Made by a program: the position numbers and the translations under genes. From Niastella caeni (lineage in GTDB: Bacteria > Bacteroidota > Bacteroidia > Chitinophagales > Chitinophagaceae): a stretch of DNA of 64,000 bases. Position 1 is the stretch's first letter. Each line of letters begins with the position of its first letter. Below are positions 52,259-61,960 of the stretch, piece after piece. The stretch lies in the NCBI RefSeq assembly GCF_004834005.1, contig NZ_STFF01000001.1, forward strand, positions 1,549,347-1,613,346. Direction: 5' to 3'. A model generated the notes under the pieces. That model did no database searches. It was not told the DNA's origin and worked only from the letters and a program-made list of their open reading frames with translations.

Positions 52259-53281
52259 TTGAAAAGCATTCCCCGCAATATTATCATCAGTCGTACCGAT
52301 AGCATTGGAGATGTAATTTTAACCTTACCCGTAGCTGCCGTGTTAAAAAAACATTTCCCAACTATGACTATTGGCTTTATGGGTAAATCATATACCCGGC
52401 CGGTAATTGAGGCCTGCAAATATGTTGACGAATTTATTGATGTGGACACCTTTTTTTCAAAAAAGGTGTTGGTAAGCGGTGAAGCGCCAGAATGTATTTT
52501 GCATGTTTTCCCCACGTCCCGTATTGCGAAAAGAGCCCGCAAAATGGGTATTCCTTTACGCATTGGCACCACCAACCGCCTGTACCATTGGTTTACCTGC
52601 AATAAGCTGGTAAAACTCAGCCGCAAAAAATCTGACCTGCATGAAGCGCAATTGAACCTTGCGCTGTTAAGGCCTTTCGGCATTAATGAAACTTATTCTT
52701 TACAACAAATAAGCACTTATTTTGGGCTGGAAAAATTGCAACCATTGCCATCGCAATTTGCCGGCCAGATACAAAAAGAAAAATATAACCTGATATTGCA
52801 CCCTAAATCACAAGGTAGTGGACGGGAATGGCCGCTTGAAAACTTTTTTCAGCTTATTCAAATGCTTGACCCGAATAAATTCAACATCTTTATTTCGGGC
52901 ACAGCTAAAGAAAAAGAACGCATGCAATGGCTGTTTGATAAAGCAGGAAATTTGGTTACCGATATAACCGGGAAAATGTCGCTTAATGAATTCATAGCTT
53001 TTATAAAACAATGTGACGGACTGGTAGCCAGTGGCACCGGCCCGCTGCATATTGCGGCTGCATTAGGAAAAGACGCATTGGGTATTTTTCCACCCATACG
53101 GCCGATTCATCCAGGCCGGTGGGCACCACTCGGCAAAAATGCGCAGGTATTTGTATTAGATAAACAATGTGTTGAATGCAAGGGTAATAAGGTCCCCTGT
53201 AGTTGTATAATAAATGTTCCTGTTGCCTTGTTGAAAGAAACATTAGATAAAAAATACCTGGATAAAATGAGCAATAAATAA
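52259..53281 (+). CDS. Family 9 glycosyltransferase (heptosyltransferase-like), TTG start
   Basis: This is a 340-aa GT-B enzyme. The N-terminus NIIISRTDSIGDVILTLPVA is the GT9 signature, and the C-terminal half has NLILHPKSQGSGREWPLENF and VASGTGPLHIAAALGKDALG, the ADP-heptose-binding region. The C-terminal CVECKGNKVPCSC has four Cys. The start is TTG at 52259: the in-frame stop at 52238-52240 leaves no ATG or GTG before the family motif at codon 8. Relatives add heptose or other sugars to LPS core. Confidence 0.88.
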   Translation: MKSIPRNIIISRTDSIGDVILTLPVAAVLKKHFPTMTIGFMGKSYTRPVIEACKYVDEFIDVDTFFSKKVLVSGEAPECILHVFPTSRIAKRARKMGIPLRIGTTNRLYHWFTCNKLVKLSRKKSDLHEAQLNLALLRPFGINETYSLQQISTYFGLEKLQPLPSQFAGQIQKEKYNLILHPKSQGSGREWPLENFFQLIQMLDPNKFNIFISGTAKEKERMQWLFDKAGNLVTDITGKMSLNEFIAFIKQCDGLVASGTGPLHIAAALGKDALGIFPPIRPIHPGRWAPLGKNAQVFVLDKQCVECKGNKVPCSCIINVPVALLKETLDKKYLDKMSNK

Positions 53282-53314
53282 CCAGCAATAACCTAGGCAT
53301 TAAATTCTTTGTAC

Positions 53315-54208
53315 ATGAACTGGCAGTATTTATTAAAGAGGATACAACAAGGCGATCAAAAAGCCATTGCCCGAAGCATCTCTTTAATTGAAAATGAAAT
53401 ACAGGGGTATGAAGAATTGCTGCAATCATTACCCGTTTCGCATATACCTGTTATTGGTATTACCGGCCCCCCCGGTGCAGGCAAAAGTACGTTGACCGAT
53501 GCATTGATAGGGGAACTGGTAAAACAGGAAAAAAAAGTAGCCGTATTATGTGTTGATCCTTCCTCCCCTTTTAACCTGGGGGCTTTGCTGGGCGATCGCA
53601 TTCGCATGAGTGAATGGTATAATAACCCCAATGTTTTTATTCGCTCACTGGCCACACGTGGTTCATTGGGCGGTTTACATCCAAAAATTATTGAGATCAC
53701 TGAATTACTTAAAGCGGCGCCTGTTGATTATATTATTGTAGAAACTGTTGGTGTAGGGCAAAGCGAAGTGGAAATTGCAGGCCTCGCCGATGTTACCATA
53801 GTAGTGTTGGTACCTGAAGCGGGTGATGAAGTGCAAACCATGAAAGCAGGTCTTATGGAAATAGCCGACATATTTGTTGTAAATAAATCTGACCGGCCAG
53901 ACGCAGATACTTTTTATAGAAACCTGAGATCAATGTTACAGCCGGCTTTTCATGCTACGGCATTGGAAATACCTGTAATAAAAACCATTGCTTCGCAAAA
54001 AAGGGGCATTACTGAATTACATAATGCTATCAGTAGCTTATTAAAGCATTCACAGTCCACAGAAAAGAGATTCAGGCTGCTGGCAGATAAAGCGTATTAC
54101 CTGTTGCAAAAGCATCGAATGAAAGACATCAATAAAGAAGAACTGCTGGCTGCCATTCAGAAAGAAAATATCACGAACGTATATTCCTTTATAACCAGGT
54201 TCTATTAA
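53315..54208 (+). CDS. meaB: Methylmalonyl-CoA mutase-associated GTPase MeaB
   Basis: This 297-aa G3E-type GTPase loads adenosylcobalamin into, and protects, methylmalonyl-CoA mutase. The P-loop GPPGAGKS is at residues 51-58. DPSSPFNLGALLGDRIRM is the MeaB switch region, VETVGVGQSEVEIAGLAD is the Walker B-type block and VVNKSD is the base-recognition motif. The ATG at 53315 is preferred to the TTG two codons earlier. No mutase gene is present in the window. It follows the GT9 gene by 33 nt. Confidence 0.93.
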   Translation: MNWQYLLKRIQQGDQKAIARSISLIENEIQGYEELLQSLPVSHIPVIGITGPPGAGKSTLTDALIGELVKQEKKVAVLCVDPSSPFNLGALLGDRIRMSEWYNNPNVFIRSLATRGSLGGLHPKIIEITELLKAAPVDYIIVETVGVGQSEVEIAGLADVTIVVLVPEAGDEVQTMKAGLMEIADIFVVNKSDRPDADTFYRNLRSMLQPAFHATALEIPVIKTIASQKRGITELHNAISSLLKHSQSTEKRFRLLADKAYYLLQKHRMKDINKEELLAAIQKENITNVYSFITRFY

Positions 54209-54244
54209 ACCAACACATCAAATATGATTTTTTAAAATATAAGG

Positions 54245-54460
54245 TTACCGGTTATTCTTCCACCAGCGGTAGCCAATAAATCCGATAATTAAGAACGGAG
54301 TAAGCCCCAGGTAGATGATACCCATATTTAAAGCCTTAGCAGGCCGCTCACCTAATTGCTGGGCGGTTTTTGTGCAAATGGAACACTGAGCCACTATATC
54401 GGCAGGTACAATAAAAAACGACAGTAGTAATACAATCAATATCAAACTTCCTCTTGCCAT
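54245..54460 (-). CDS. Small membrane protein with a CSIC motif
   Basis: This 71-aa protein has two predicted helices (about residues 5-23 and 47-64). The first may be a signal peptide ending at IVAQ. Right after it, QCSICTKTAQQLGERPAKAL carries a Cys-x-x-Cys pair that would face the periplasm. No family name is known to me. A role in redox or metal binding is only a guess from the CxxC. It is the last gene of the minus run after the WaaE-like GT (66-nt gap). Confidence 0.6.
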   Translation of the reverse strand: MARGSLILIVLLLSFFIVPADIVAQCSICTKTAQQLGERPAKALNMGIIYLGLTPFLIIGFIGYRWWKNNR

Positions 54461-54526
54461 AGCATTAAATTACAGCGCAAAAATACAACGAAAAACTTTA
54501 CTGCCCTTACAATGAAACTACCCTGG

Positions 54527-55312
54527 TTATCTGTGTGTAGCGCCAGCCTGTTGCTTCATTTTCCGTTGTAGTTGTAACAATTTGGCGTATTTAGCCAATG
54601 TGGCATGGGAAGCGTAACGAGCTATGATAAACCCGTTGTAGCCGTCAAGAAACCCACGTTTTATGATATAACCGGAGATAAAAGACACCAGCGGATTGAG
54701 GACTATTTTAATAACATTTGATCTTTTCCCCCGCTCATACATGGCCTTTGACTGAATGGTGGTGAATTTGTTGGTTTGTTCCATGATCTGGTCTATGCTT
54801 TCGTAGGTATAGTGCAGCATATCTCCTTTCAGTTGTTTCAGGCAGGAGCCCTCATTCATAACAATTTTATCGTGGGGATTAACGCCACCCCATTTTCCTT
54901 TTTGCCGGTTAATGAGGCGAATCTTCCTGTCGGGATACCAGGTTCCGTGTTTTATCCATTGCCCGCAGAAAGAGCTCAGCCGGTTCATACGATAGCAGTC
55001 GAAAGCAAAGCCTTTTTGTTTTTCTGCAAGAATGCTTTTTTTCAACGTATCAGTCAGGCATTCATCGGCATCGAGCGACAGCACGTAATCGTGCGAAGCG
55101 CGGTCCAGGGCAAAGTTCTTTTGCTCAACATACCCCAGAAAAGGCTGCTCAATAAATGTTACACCATAAGAAGCACAAATAGATTTTGTTCCGTCGGTAG
55201 ACAGGGAATCCACCACGATGATCTCGTCAGCAACATCCTTCACGCTTTCCAGGCAGCGACCGATATTTTTTTCTTCGTTAAAAGTTATAATGACTACAGA
55301 AAAAGGTGTCAT
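54527..55312 (-). CDS. Family 2 glycosyltransferase (WaaE/KdtX-like)
   Basis: This is a 261-aa cytoplasmic GT-A enzyme. It begins FSVVIITFNEEKNIGRCLES, with EIIVVDSLSTDGT and the metal-binding SLDADE. GYVEQKNFALDRASHDYVL and GTWYPDRKIRLINRQKGKWG are close to the LPS core beta-1,4-glucosyltransferase WaaE. It follows the GT4 gene by 2 nt and so is translationally close to it; the cluster FkbM-GT4-GT2 probably modifies LPS or another surface glycan. Confidence 0.9.
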   Translation of the reverse strand: MTPFSVVIITFNEEKNIGRCLESVKDVADEIIVVDSLSTDGTKSICASYGVTFIEQPFLGYVEQKNFALDRASHDYVLSLDADECLTDTLKKSILAEKQKGFAFDCYRMNRLSSFCGQWIKHGTWYPDRKIRLINRQKGKWGGVNPHDKIVMNEGSCLKQLKGDMLHYTYESIDQIMEQTNKFTTIQSKAMYERGKRSNVIKIVLNPLVSFISGYIIKRGFLDGYNGFIIARYASHATLAKYAKLLQLQRKMKQQAGATHR

Positions 55313-55314
55313 GG

Positions 55315-56397
55315 TTACTGATTTGTATCTCCAATTAATTTACGGTAAACAGATAAATAATCCATGGCCGCCTGGTCCCAACTGTATTTTAAAGCTCTTT
55401 CCCGGATGGCCTGCATAGGCTTCGCTCGTTCATAATTTTGCATGCCTTTTTCAAAAACATCCTGCATGTACTCCGGTTCAAAATGGTTAAAACGATACGC
55501 CAGGTCACCGCCTATTTCAGGCAGGCTGGTAGTAGCGGCTATAAAAGCAGGCTTGCCATAATACATGGCCTCAACCAGCGGAAGTCCAAACCCTTCCGCC
55601 AGGGAAGGGAATGCAAAGGCTGTGCAGTGTTTATAATACCAGAATTTGTCTTTCTCACTGATCTCACCGGTCAATCGTACTCTGTTGGTTACGCCAAATT
55701 GGTCAGCCTGCTGCATAATCAAACGTTCGTATTCATTATGTCGCGTACCGGAAATCACCAGTTCGTAATCATTATTTTTCAGCAGGCAGGGAAGTACATG
55801 AAAATTCTTTTTGGGAACCAGGGCGCCAAGCGCAAATATATAAGGCCGCGAAGGACGGTAAACAGGCGCATCAAAATCGGGAAATTCATTAATAGTGCAG
55901 CCGTTATAAATAAGATCTACCGGTTTTCCATGCGTACGCAAATGTTCCAATACTGTTTGCCTGGTATATTCAGAAATGCAAACAATATGGTCTGCACGGT
56001 TAACACTTGCCTGTACGCGGCCAAGGTATTTTTTTATTTTGGAAGGTTCCCCTTTGCGCTGTATAAGGAAATTAAGGTCATGAATGGTCAGCACCATCTT
56101 TATGCGACGATTAAGCGGCTTGATCCTGGCATCTTGTATACTACTGTGCCATACGTCGCATGCCTGCAGCTTATGTTGAAAAAAACGATACGATTCTTTA
56201 TGAATGATATACCGTTGATCCCCTCCGAAAAGATCGGGCTGGCTTTGATGAACGTAAAAAGAAAATTCTTCCCTGGACGGGTCGGCATGCCGCAATAAAG
56301 CATTGCCCAGGTTCAAACAAACCTGGTATAAACCCGAAACCGTGTTTTTCGCCGCCAAACAATCCAAAATGATACGATTCTTCAAAGCTGAAAACAC
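55315..56397 (-). CDS. Family 4 glycosyltransferase
   Basis: This is a 360-aa GT-B enzyme. The C-terminal donor-binding block is FAFPSLAEGFGLPLVEAMYY, with the ExFGLPxxE motif, and FALGALVPKKNFHVLPCLL marks the second Rossmann domain. The N-terminal half has VLTIHDLNFLIQRKG and IVCISEYTRQTVLEHLR. This resembles mannosyl- and glucosyltransferases of LPS and exopolysaccharides; donor and acceptor are unknown. The gene sits 3 nt after the FkbM gene. Confidence 0.92.
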   Translation of the reverse strand: MFSALKNRIILDCLAAKNTVSGLYQVCLNLGNALLRHADPSREEFSFYVHQSQPDLFGGDQRYIIHKESYRFFQHKLQACDVWHSSIQDARIKPLNRRIKMVLTIHDLNFLIQRKGEPSKIKKYLGRVQASVNRADHIVCISEYTRQTVLEHLRTHGKPVDLIYNGCTINEFPDFDAPVYRPSRPYIFALGALVPKKNFHVLPCLLKNNDYELVISGTRHNEYERLIMQQADQFGVTNRVRLTGEISEKDKFWYYKHCTAFAFPSLAEGFGLPLVEAMYYGKPAFIAATTSLPEIGGDLAYRFNHFEPEYMQDVFEKGMQNYERAKPMQAIRERALKYSWDQAAMDYLSVYRKLIGDTNQ

Positions 56398-56400
56398 TTT

Positions 56401-57201
56401 TTATTTACGAACGGCATTCAATGCATAGCAATTTGTATGAGCAAAATGCGACTCTACTTCATACCCCTGTTTTTCCAAAAACTTCCCGAGATAGTCTGTA
56501 TTTCTTGTATCATCATCCAGGTTATGTACTTCAATAGTAAGCCTTTTCACTTTTGCCCATAATGCAACAGGTGTTTCGTAAATGATAGGGTATTCGCTGC
56601 CCTCACAATCTACTTTCAACAGATCTATTTTATTGAACCCATTGCCGGTAATGATCTCCTGCAATGAAATGGCAGGCACCTTGGTGCTATATTTATTTTG
56701 CCTGTCGAAGTCGGAATAAATGGACGCGATCACCGAATTATCGCCGGAATGTTCCATAAACAGCTCTACGCTGTCCTGAGGTGTTCCGGTTACTGCTTTA
56801 TTAAAAAGATGTACCTGCTTTTCCATGCCGGGATTTAATGAAATGTTTGTTTTAAACAGTTCATAATTCACCGAAATAGGCTCATAGGCATATACAGTAG
56901 CATCTTTTATTTTAGAAAACAGCATGATGTTGAAATAACCTGCATTGGCGCCTATATCTACAATTACCGGTTTGGCCGGAAGCTGCTTTACAAGAGTGTC
57001 AATTTCATAAAAATCGGTTACAAAGATCTCCTTGAAAACCAGGTAAAGGCCGGTGGAGGGAACACGAAACCGAACCGGATTGCCTCTGGTAGTGAATTCC
57101 ATGGTGCTGAAGGCCTTTTTAAACTTCCGGGTAAAATAATCGGGCCAGTTGCGGATATGACGAAACAGGTTTCTATACCTGGCAAATGAATTTTTGACCA
57201 T
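56401..57201 (-). CDS. FkbM family methyltransferase
   Basis: This is a 266-aa SAM-dependent methyltransferase. The SAM-binding motif is VIVDIGANAGYFNIML, followed by VYAYEPISVNYELFKTN and the conserved INKIDLLKVDCEGSE-like block (here FNKIDLLKVDCEGSEY). FkbM enzymes O-methylate sugars or polyketides. Within this glycosyltransferase cluster, methylation of a glycan is most likely. It leads the FkbM-GT4-GT2 run and lies 75 nt after the RDD gene. Confidence 0.9.
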   Translation of the reverse strand: MVKNSFARYRNLFRHIRNWPDYFTRKFKKAFSTMEFTTRGNPVRFRVPSTGLYLVFKEIFVTDFYEIDTLVKQLPAKPVIVDIGANAGYFNIMLFSKIKDATVYAYEPISVNYELFKTNISLNPGMEKQVHLFNKAVTGTPQDSVELFMEHSGDNSVIASIYSDFDRQNKYSTKVPAISLQEIITGNGFNKIDLLKVDCEGSEYPIIYETPVALWAKVKRLTIEVHNLDDDTRNTDYLGKFLEKQGYEVESHFAHTNCYALNAVRK

Positions 57202-57276
57202 AGAGCAATATAAAATGGCTGTAATTTAGGAAAATTTGTACACAAGACCGTTCTTCAACGACAAAGGGGAAAAGCT

Positions 57277-58164
57277 TTAATCTTTTACGCCTTTTTCTTC
57301 TTCAAACACCTTCTCCCAGCTATCTATATATACCACAGCAGTAGACGAAACACGGTCGTGCCATTTAGCGCCGAATAAAAACGCAATCGGATCGAAAGGA
57401 ATTAAGCGCGATAGCGTTCGAAGTAAGATCCTTCCGGTTGATAACTGTACGCCATCGCTTACTACACATGACCTGGTAACCATTTTTCCCAGGGTTTGCC
57501 GAAAGATGGCTTCTGCCAAAAAATAATACAATAAATAACTGACGAAATAATACAAATAAAACAGTGTTGGATTTGCCGAGGAATACGAAGCACTCCCGAA
57601 AACCATGTAATTGAATACATACAGAAAACTTGCAGCACTCATCCAGAAAGGTAGTATAAGAAAGTAATCTAACAGATAATGCACAAACCGGTGACCAATA
57701 GAAGTATATGCTACCATATCATACTCCTGTAAATTCACCTTTTTTATTGGGTTCTCCGGCTTGCAAATAAGCAATAAAACGATCAGCGTTATCCAGATCA
57801 AATGACGGGATATGATTACAAAGCCTGTCGCTGGGTCATTAAAAAACATTCCCCCGGATATAACTAATGAGAATACAACGGTTGGCAAAGCTAAAAAGCC
57901 CGTCATTACATACACAAATCTGAATATAGAGTAAGCCCTATCCCTCACTTGTAGATCTGAATAGGACAGCGCTGCAATGCCCAGTATTATTGTAAAAATA
58001 TCTATGATAAAATCCAATCCCACTTGTAGTATGGTGTAAAGCTTGCCGTAATTTCCACTTATTTCTCCAGTAATTAACCCCTTGTAATAGCTTCCTCTTG
58101 AAATATGTTGAAAAAGGATCAGGGCAATTACCAGGCAAATAGTTACAGGCTTTAGTTTCTTCAT
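57277..58164 (-). CDS. RDD family membrane protein
   Basis: This protein has 295 aa from the ATG at 58162-58164 (MKKLKPVTICLVIAL). It has about seven hydrophobic segments. The C-terminal half, from IGHRFVHYLLDYFLILPFWM, carries the RDD signature in modified form (RFVHYLLDYF, then QTLGKMVTRSCVV and LLRTLSRLIPFDPIAFLFG). RDD proteins have been linked to ion exchange; the role of the N-terminal membrane half is unknown. It precedes the FkbM gene and follows typA, from which it is cut off by a terminator. Confidence 0.82.
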   Translation of the reverse strand: MKKLKPVTICLVIALILFQHISRGSYYKGLITGEISGNYGKLYTILQVGLDFIIDIFTIILGIAALSYSDLQVRDRAYSIFRFVYVMTGFLALPTVVFSLVISGGMFFNDPATGFVIISRHLIWITLIVLLLICKPENPIKKVNLQEYDMVAYTSIGHRFVHYLLDYFLILPFWMSAASFLYVFNYMVFGSASYSSANPTLFYLYYFVSYLLYYFLAEAIFRQTLGKMVTRSCVVSDGVQLSTGRILLRTLSRLIPFDPIAFLFGAKWHDRVSSTAVVYIDSWEKVFEEEKGVKD

Positions 58165-58209
58165 AGAACCAGTTGTTAACAAGTTTACAAAATAGGTATT
58201 TTAATCCTA

Positions 58210-58247
58210 CTACAAATAAAAAGGAATTACCTGTTCGGGTAATTCCT
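58210..58247 (-). terminator. Terminator of typA
   Basis: AGGAATTACC (58222-58231), the loop TGTTCG and GGTAATTCCT (58238-58247) form a perfect 10-bp stem. On the minus strand TTTTTATTTG follows. Confidence 0.82.
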
Positions 58248-58273
58248 GGGTTATAAGAAGATAAAAATATTGT

Positions 58274-60082
58274 TTATGCTTCGGCCTTCATTGACTTTGC
58301 CTGTTTCTTTCTTTCTTCTTCATTGAGTATGGTTTTACGCATACGAATGAAGTTAGGCGTTACCTCAATACACTCATCATGTTGAATATATTCCATACAT
58401 TCTTCGAGGGTGAGCAGTATTTTTGGTGCAATGTTGGTTGCTGCATCGCTACCGCTGGCGCGCATATTGGTGAGTTTCTTTCCTTCGGTAATTTGCACCA
58501 CCAGGTCGCCTGGTTTAATATGCTCACCAATGATCTGACCAGCATATATTTCTTCACCTGGGTCAATAAAGAATGACCCTCTATCCTGCAGTTTATCAAG
58601 TGAGTAACCAGTTGAAGATCCATTTTCTTTTGCCAGCAACACACCGTTGTTACGGCCGGGAATAACGCCTTTCCAGGGTTTGTATTCACTGAAGCGGTGG
58701 GCCATTACGGCTTCACCTTGTGTGTTGGTTAGCATTTGTGTACGTAACCCTATCAAACCGCGTGAAGGGATATCAAACTCCAGGTGTTGCATTTCACCTT
58801 TGGTTTCCATCACCAGCATCTCCCCTTTACGGCGGGTTACCAGGTCAATTACTTTTGAAGCAAATTCTTGTGGTACGTCTACAACCAGCACCTCATATGG
58901 TTCACATTTTTTACCATCGATCTGTTTTACGATAACCTGTGGCTGACCTACAGTTAACTCATATCCTTCGCGACGCATGGTCTCAATCAATACGCCCAGG
59001 TGAAGGATACCGCGGCCATATACCAGGAAGGCATCGCCGCCGTCGCTATCTACAACCCTTAATGCCAGGTTCTTTTCTGTTTCTTTCATCAGGCGGTCGC
59101 GCAGGTGGCGGCTTGTTACAAATTTTCCATCTTTACCATAGAAGGGTGAGTTGTTGATGGAAAACATCATGTTCATGGTAGGTTCGTCAACGCTGATAAC
59201 CGGTAATGCTTCAGGATTTTCAAAATCGGCAATGGTATCGCCAATGTTGAATCCTTCAATACCCACTACAGCGCACAGGTCACCGGCAATTACTTCACTT
59301 ACTTTCTTCTTTCCCATGCCTTCAAAAACATACAACTCTTTTACACGGGTCTTTTTTATGCTGCCATCAGCCTGTACCAATGAAATGGGCTGATTTTCTT
59401 TTATAACTCCGCGCGATACTCTACCTACAGCAATACGACCCAGGAAAGATGAATAATCCAGGGAAGTGATCTGCAATTGCAGGGTACCTTCGCTTACTTT
59501 TGGTGGTGGTACATGTTTCAAAATACCATCCAGCAACGGGTTAATATTTTCACACGGTGTTAATGAATCGTTGAACCAGCCATTTCTGCCGCTACCATAA
59601 TAGGTGGGGAAATCTAGCTGCTCTTCAGTAGCATCGAGGTTGAAAAATAATTCAAATACCGCATCATGTACTTCATCAGGACGGCAGTTTGGCTTATCAA
59701 CTTTGTTGATGATCACAATAGGTCGCAGGTTTAACTGCAACGCTTTTTGTAATACGAAGCGGGTTTGCGGCATGGGGCCTTCAAAGGCATCCACCAGCAA
59801 ACACACACCGTCGGCCATTTTCAGTACACGCTCTACCTCACCACCAAAGTCGGCGTGGCCCGGGGTATCAATTACATTAATTTTTACATCTTTGTATGTT
59901 ACCGCTGCGTTCTTACTGAAGATGGTGATCCCTCTTTCTCTTTCCAGATCATTACTGTCCATGATCAGGTCACCAGTTTCCTGGTTTTCACGAAACACTT
60001 TGGTAGCGTGTAAGATCTTGTCTACCAGGGTAGTTTTTCCGTGGTCTACGTGGGCAATAATGGCGATATTTCTGATATCCAT
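58274..60082 (-). CDS. typA: Ribosome-associated translational GTPase TypA/BipA
   Basis: This 602-aa protein has the G domain at its N-terminus (IAHVDHGKTTLVDKIL for G1, RGITI for G2, DTPGHADFGGEV for G3, NKVD for G4). Domain 2 follows, then the two EF-G-like domains, and the specific C-terminal domain with ITEGKKLTNMRASGSDAA, the ribosome-contacting loop. TypA assists 50S assembly and translation under stress such as cold. It stands alone with a consensus promoter and a terminator. Confidence 0.98.
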   Translation of the reverse strand: MDIRNIAIIAHVDHGKTTLVDKILHATKVFRENQETGDLIMDSNDLERERGITIFSKNAAVTYKDVKINVIDTPGHADFGGEVERVLKMADGVCLLVDAFEGPMPQTRFVLQKALQLNLRPIVIINKVDKPNCRPDEVHDAVFELFFNLDATEEQLDFPTYYGSGRNGWFNDSLTPCENINPLLDGILKHVPPPKVSEGTLQLQITSLDYSSFLGRIAVGRVSRGVIKENQPISLVQADGSIKKTRVKELYVFEGMGKKKVSEVIAGDLCAVVGIEGFNIGDTIADFENPEALPVISVDEPTMNMMFSINNSPFYGKDGKFVTSRHLRDRLMKETEKNLALRVVDSDGGDAFLVYGRGILHLGVLIETMRREGYELTVGQPQVIVKQIDGKKCEPYEVLVVDVPQEFASKVIDLVTRRKGEMLVMETKGEMQHLEFDIPSRGLIGLRTQMLTNTQGEAVMAHRFSEYKPWKGVIPGRNNGVLLAKENGSSTGYSLDKLQDRGSFFIDPGEEIYAGQIIGEHIKPGDLVVQITEGKKLTNMRASGSDAATNIAPKILLTLEECMEYIQHDECIEVTPNFIRMRKTILNEEERKKQAKSMKAEA

Positions 60083-60173
60083 AAATTCCTTTTTCCTGAG
60101 CAGGAAATGTTTTTTAATTTCTTAATAATGAATGCCTTTGAATACTTTTTTTTAAGCAATGGCAAACGAGGCG

Positions 60174-60204
60174 CAAAAGTACGCTAAATCAATGGGCGAG
60201 GCAA
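60174..60204 (-). promoter_or_regulatory. Promoter of typA
   Basis: On the minus strand TTG (60202-60204), a 20-nt spacer and TACTTTTG (60174-60181) match the consensus exactly. The leader is about 85 nt. Confidence 0.7.
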
Positions 60205-60238
60205 GCAAAAGCAGAAACTTTATAGATAATTAATCCCC

Positions 60239-60355
60239 ATTTATACGGGTTTTTATGGCTGTTCAGCACCTATAAACCCTCATAAATAAAAGATATTTTC
60301 TATGGCAGAAAGCTAAACAAATAGCAGTCACGTCTTTATGATCAATTATGATCAA
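60239..60355. repeat. Hairpin and tandem 10-mer in the typA/acyltransferase gap
   Basis: ATTTATACGGGTTTTTATGG (60239-60258) faces CCTATAAACCCTCATAAAT (60269-60287), imperfect reverse complements with a 10-nt loop. Further on TTATGATCAA occurs twice in tandem (60336-60355). The 336-nt gap 60083-60418 has no ORF worth naming. Confidence 0.5.
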
Positions 60356-60418
60356 TGTGCACTTCAATCGTGACACTGAGACAAGAAGCGTATGGTGCTG
60401 TAATTTAAGCATGCTACT

Positions 60419-61543
60419 CTAAACCCTGATATAAATTTTTCTTTTATCCAACACCCAGCCTGCCAGCCAACACATTAGCATAAACCAAATAGCAAACAGC
60501 AGGGAGCCAATATACATACCAGGAAATTTAAATATGTGCTCAAATATCCATTTATATAAATTCACCCCATGTGCTACGCGTAAGGCGCGCATCATGATCG
60601 CCACCACTTCCGACAACAGGTAAATAAACAGCGCATTCTTTCCAAACACTTCAAAAAAGCCTGTCCAGCGGGTTTTATGCAAAAAGTCAATTACGTATAT
60701 AACGCCAGCCAGTATAAAACAATCGAGCCCAACGGTATACAACACAAAAGAGCTGGTCCACAAGTTTTTATTTATAGGAAAGCTAAGGTCCCAGCAATAG
60801 GCCAGCGCAACCAGCAGGCTGCCAGTCAATAGCAAGCGGGTAAGCATTTCCCAGGTTTTTCCGGCATGTTGAATATACTGACCCACCAGGTAACCAGCTA
60901 CTACATTGGCAATAGCGGGCAAAGTGCTTAAGATCCCTTCCGGTTCAAAAGGGATCACTTCACCATGGTTCATGTGGTTGGCACCAATCAGCAACAGGTC
61001 CAGTTTTGTTTCTGCATTTCCCGCCATACTCAGCTCATTACCCGGGTCGCCAAACCACAAGATGATAAGCCGGTAAGCGATCAATAAAATCACGGAAGTA
61101 ATGAGTGCGCCTTTGGGCTTCCCATAATAGATCAACAGTGATGCAATGCAGTAACATAATGCTATTCGTTGCAACACCCCCAACACCCTTGTTTCAGCAA
61201 AAGGTTTTAAAACAACATGGCCTTCCGCTCCATATTTTATAAACGGAAACCAATACAATAAGAAACCCAGCATAAAAAGCAACAAGGTACGCTTGCCTAT
61301 TTTTGTCAGCACCTGTGCCTGGGTCATGGTCGTCCATTTTTGCATGGCAAAAAACATAGAATTACCTACAGCAAATAAAAAAGAAGGAAATACAAGATCT
61401 GCCGGGGTAAAGCCATTCCATTCGGCATGTAACAGCGGGGCAAATGTAGCATCGTGACTGCCAGGCGTATTTACAATGATCATTAAACAAATGGTGATGC
61501 CGCGAAATACATCCAATGCAATGTACCGGTTGGTTGGGGTCAT
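60419..61543 (-). CDS. HGSNAT-like acyltransferase membrane protein
   Basis: This 374-aa integral membrane protein has about ten helices. The N-terminus RYIALDVFRGITICLMIIVN, then LLHAEWNGFTPADLVFPSFL, is the signature of the heparan-alpha-glucosaminide N-acetyltransferase/DUF5009 group. The His of LLHAEWNG corresponds to the active-site His of that group. In animals the enzyme acetylates glucosamine across the lysosomal membrane using acetyl-CoA; bacterial relatives probably acetylate an envelope glycan, but this is unproven. It is a single gene downstream of the DUF2905 gene by 115 nt. Confidence 0.85.
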   Translation of the reverse strand: MTPTNRYIALDVFRGITICLMIIVNTPGSHDATFAPLLHAEWNGFTPADLVFPSFLFAVGNSMFFAMQKWTTMTQAQVLTKIGKRTLLLFMLGFLLYWFPFIKYGAEGHVVLKPFAETRVLGVLQRIALCYCIASLLIYYGKPKGALITSVILLIAYRLIILWFGDPGNELSMAGNAETKLDLLLIGANHMNHGEVIPFEPEGILSTLPAIANVVAGYLVGQYIQHAGKTWEMLTRLLLTGSLLVALAYCWDLSFPINKNLWTSSFVLYTVGLDCFILAGVIYVIDFLHKTRWTGFFEVFGKNALFIYLLSEVVAIMMRALRVAHGVNLYKWIFEHIFKFPGMYIGSLLFAIWFMLMCWLAGWVLDKRKIYIRV

Positions 61544-61658
61544 ACATATGATTAATAAATGATCGCCAATTCCACTTTACTGATCCTTTAATATGACTTA
61601 AAGAGAATACAAAGGAATTAAAAATTTATTAAATACATTCGCCCCTTTACTACCGGCA

Positions 61659-61883
61659 TTATAAAAACCTGCGAATTATACTTATGATCACTGTTACCAA
61701 AACACTAAACAGGATCATGGTCGTTATGGGGAAATAAAAGCGGAATTTTTCCTTTTCAATGCGAATATCGCCCGGCAGGTGGCCGATCCAGTGCAGTTTA
61801 TCGTAAAAGAAATAAATGATAATGCCGATTATCACCACAGCGCCACCGATGAGCATGATGTACTTGCCGGTATCGGAATTCAT
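61659..61883 (-). CDS. DUF2905 membrane protein
   Basis: This 74-aa protein has two helices (about residues 8-26 and 50-72). The connecting loop has the family signature LHWIGHLPGDIRIEKEKFRF followed by YFPITT. Function is unknown; the family is common in bacteria. It starts 77 nt from the divergent hydrolase gene and is followed by the HGSNAT-like gene. Confidence 0.9.
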   Translation of the reverse strand: MNSDTGKYIMLIGGAVVIIGIIIYFFYDKLHWIGHLPGDIRIEKEKFRFYFPITTMILFSVLVTVIISIIRRFL

Positions 61884-61960
61884 AAAAAAATCATTTTAAT
61901 TACAACCCACTATTTTTACAGGTAATAAAAAGCTGTTAATTTCAACACCAAATTTACGGT

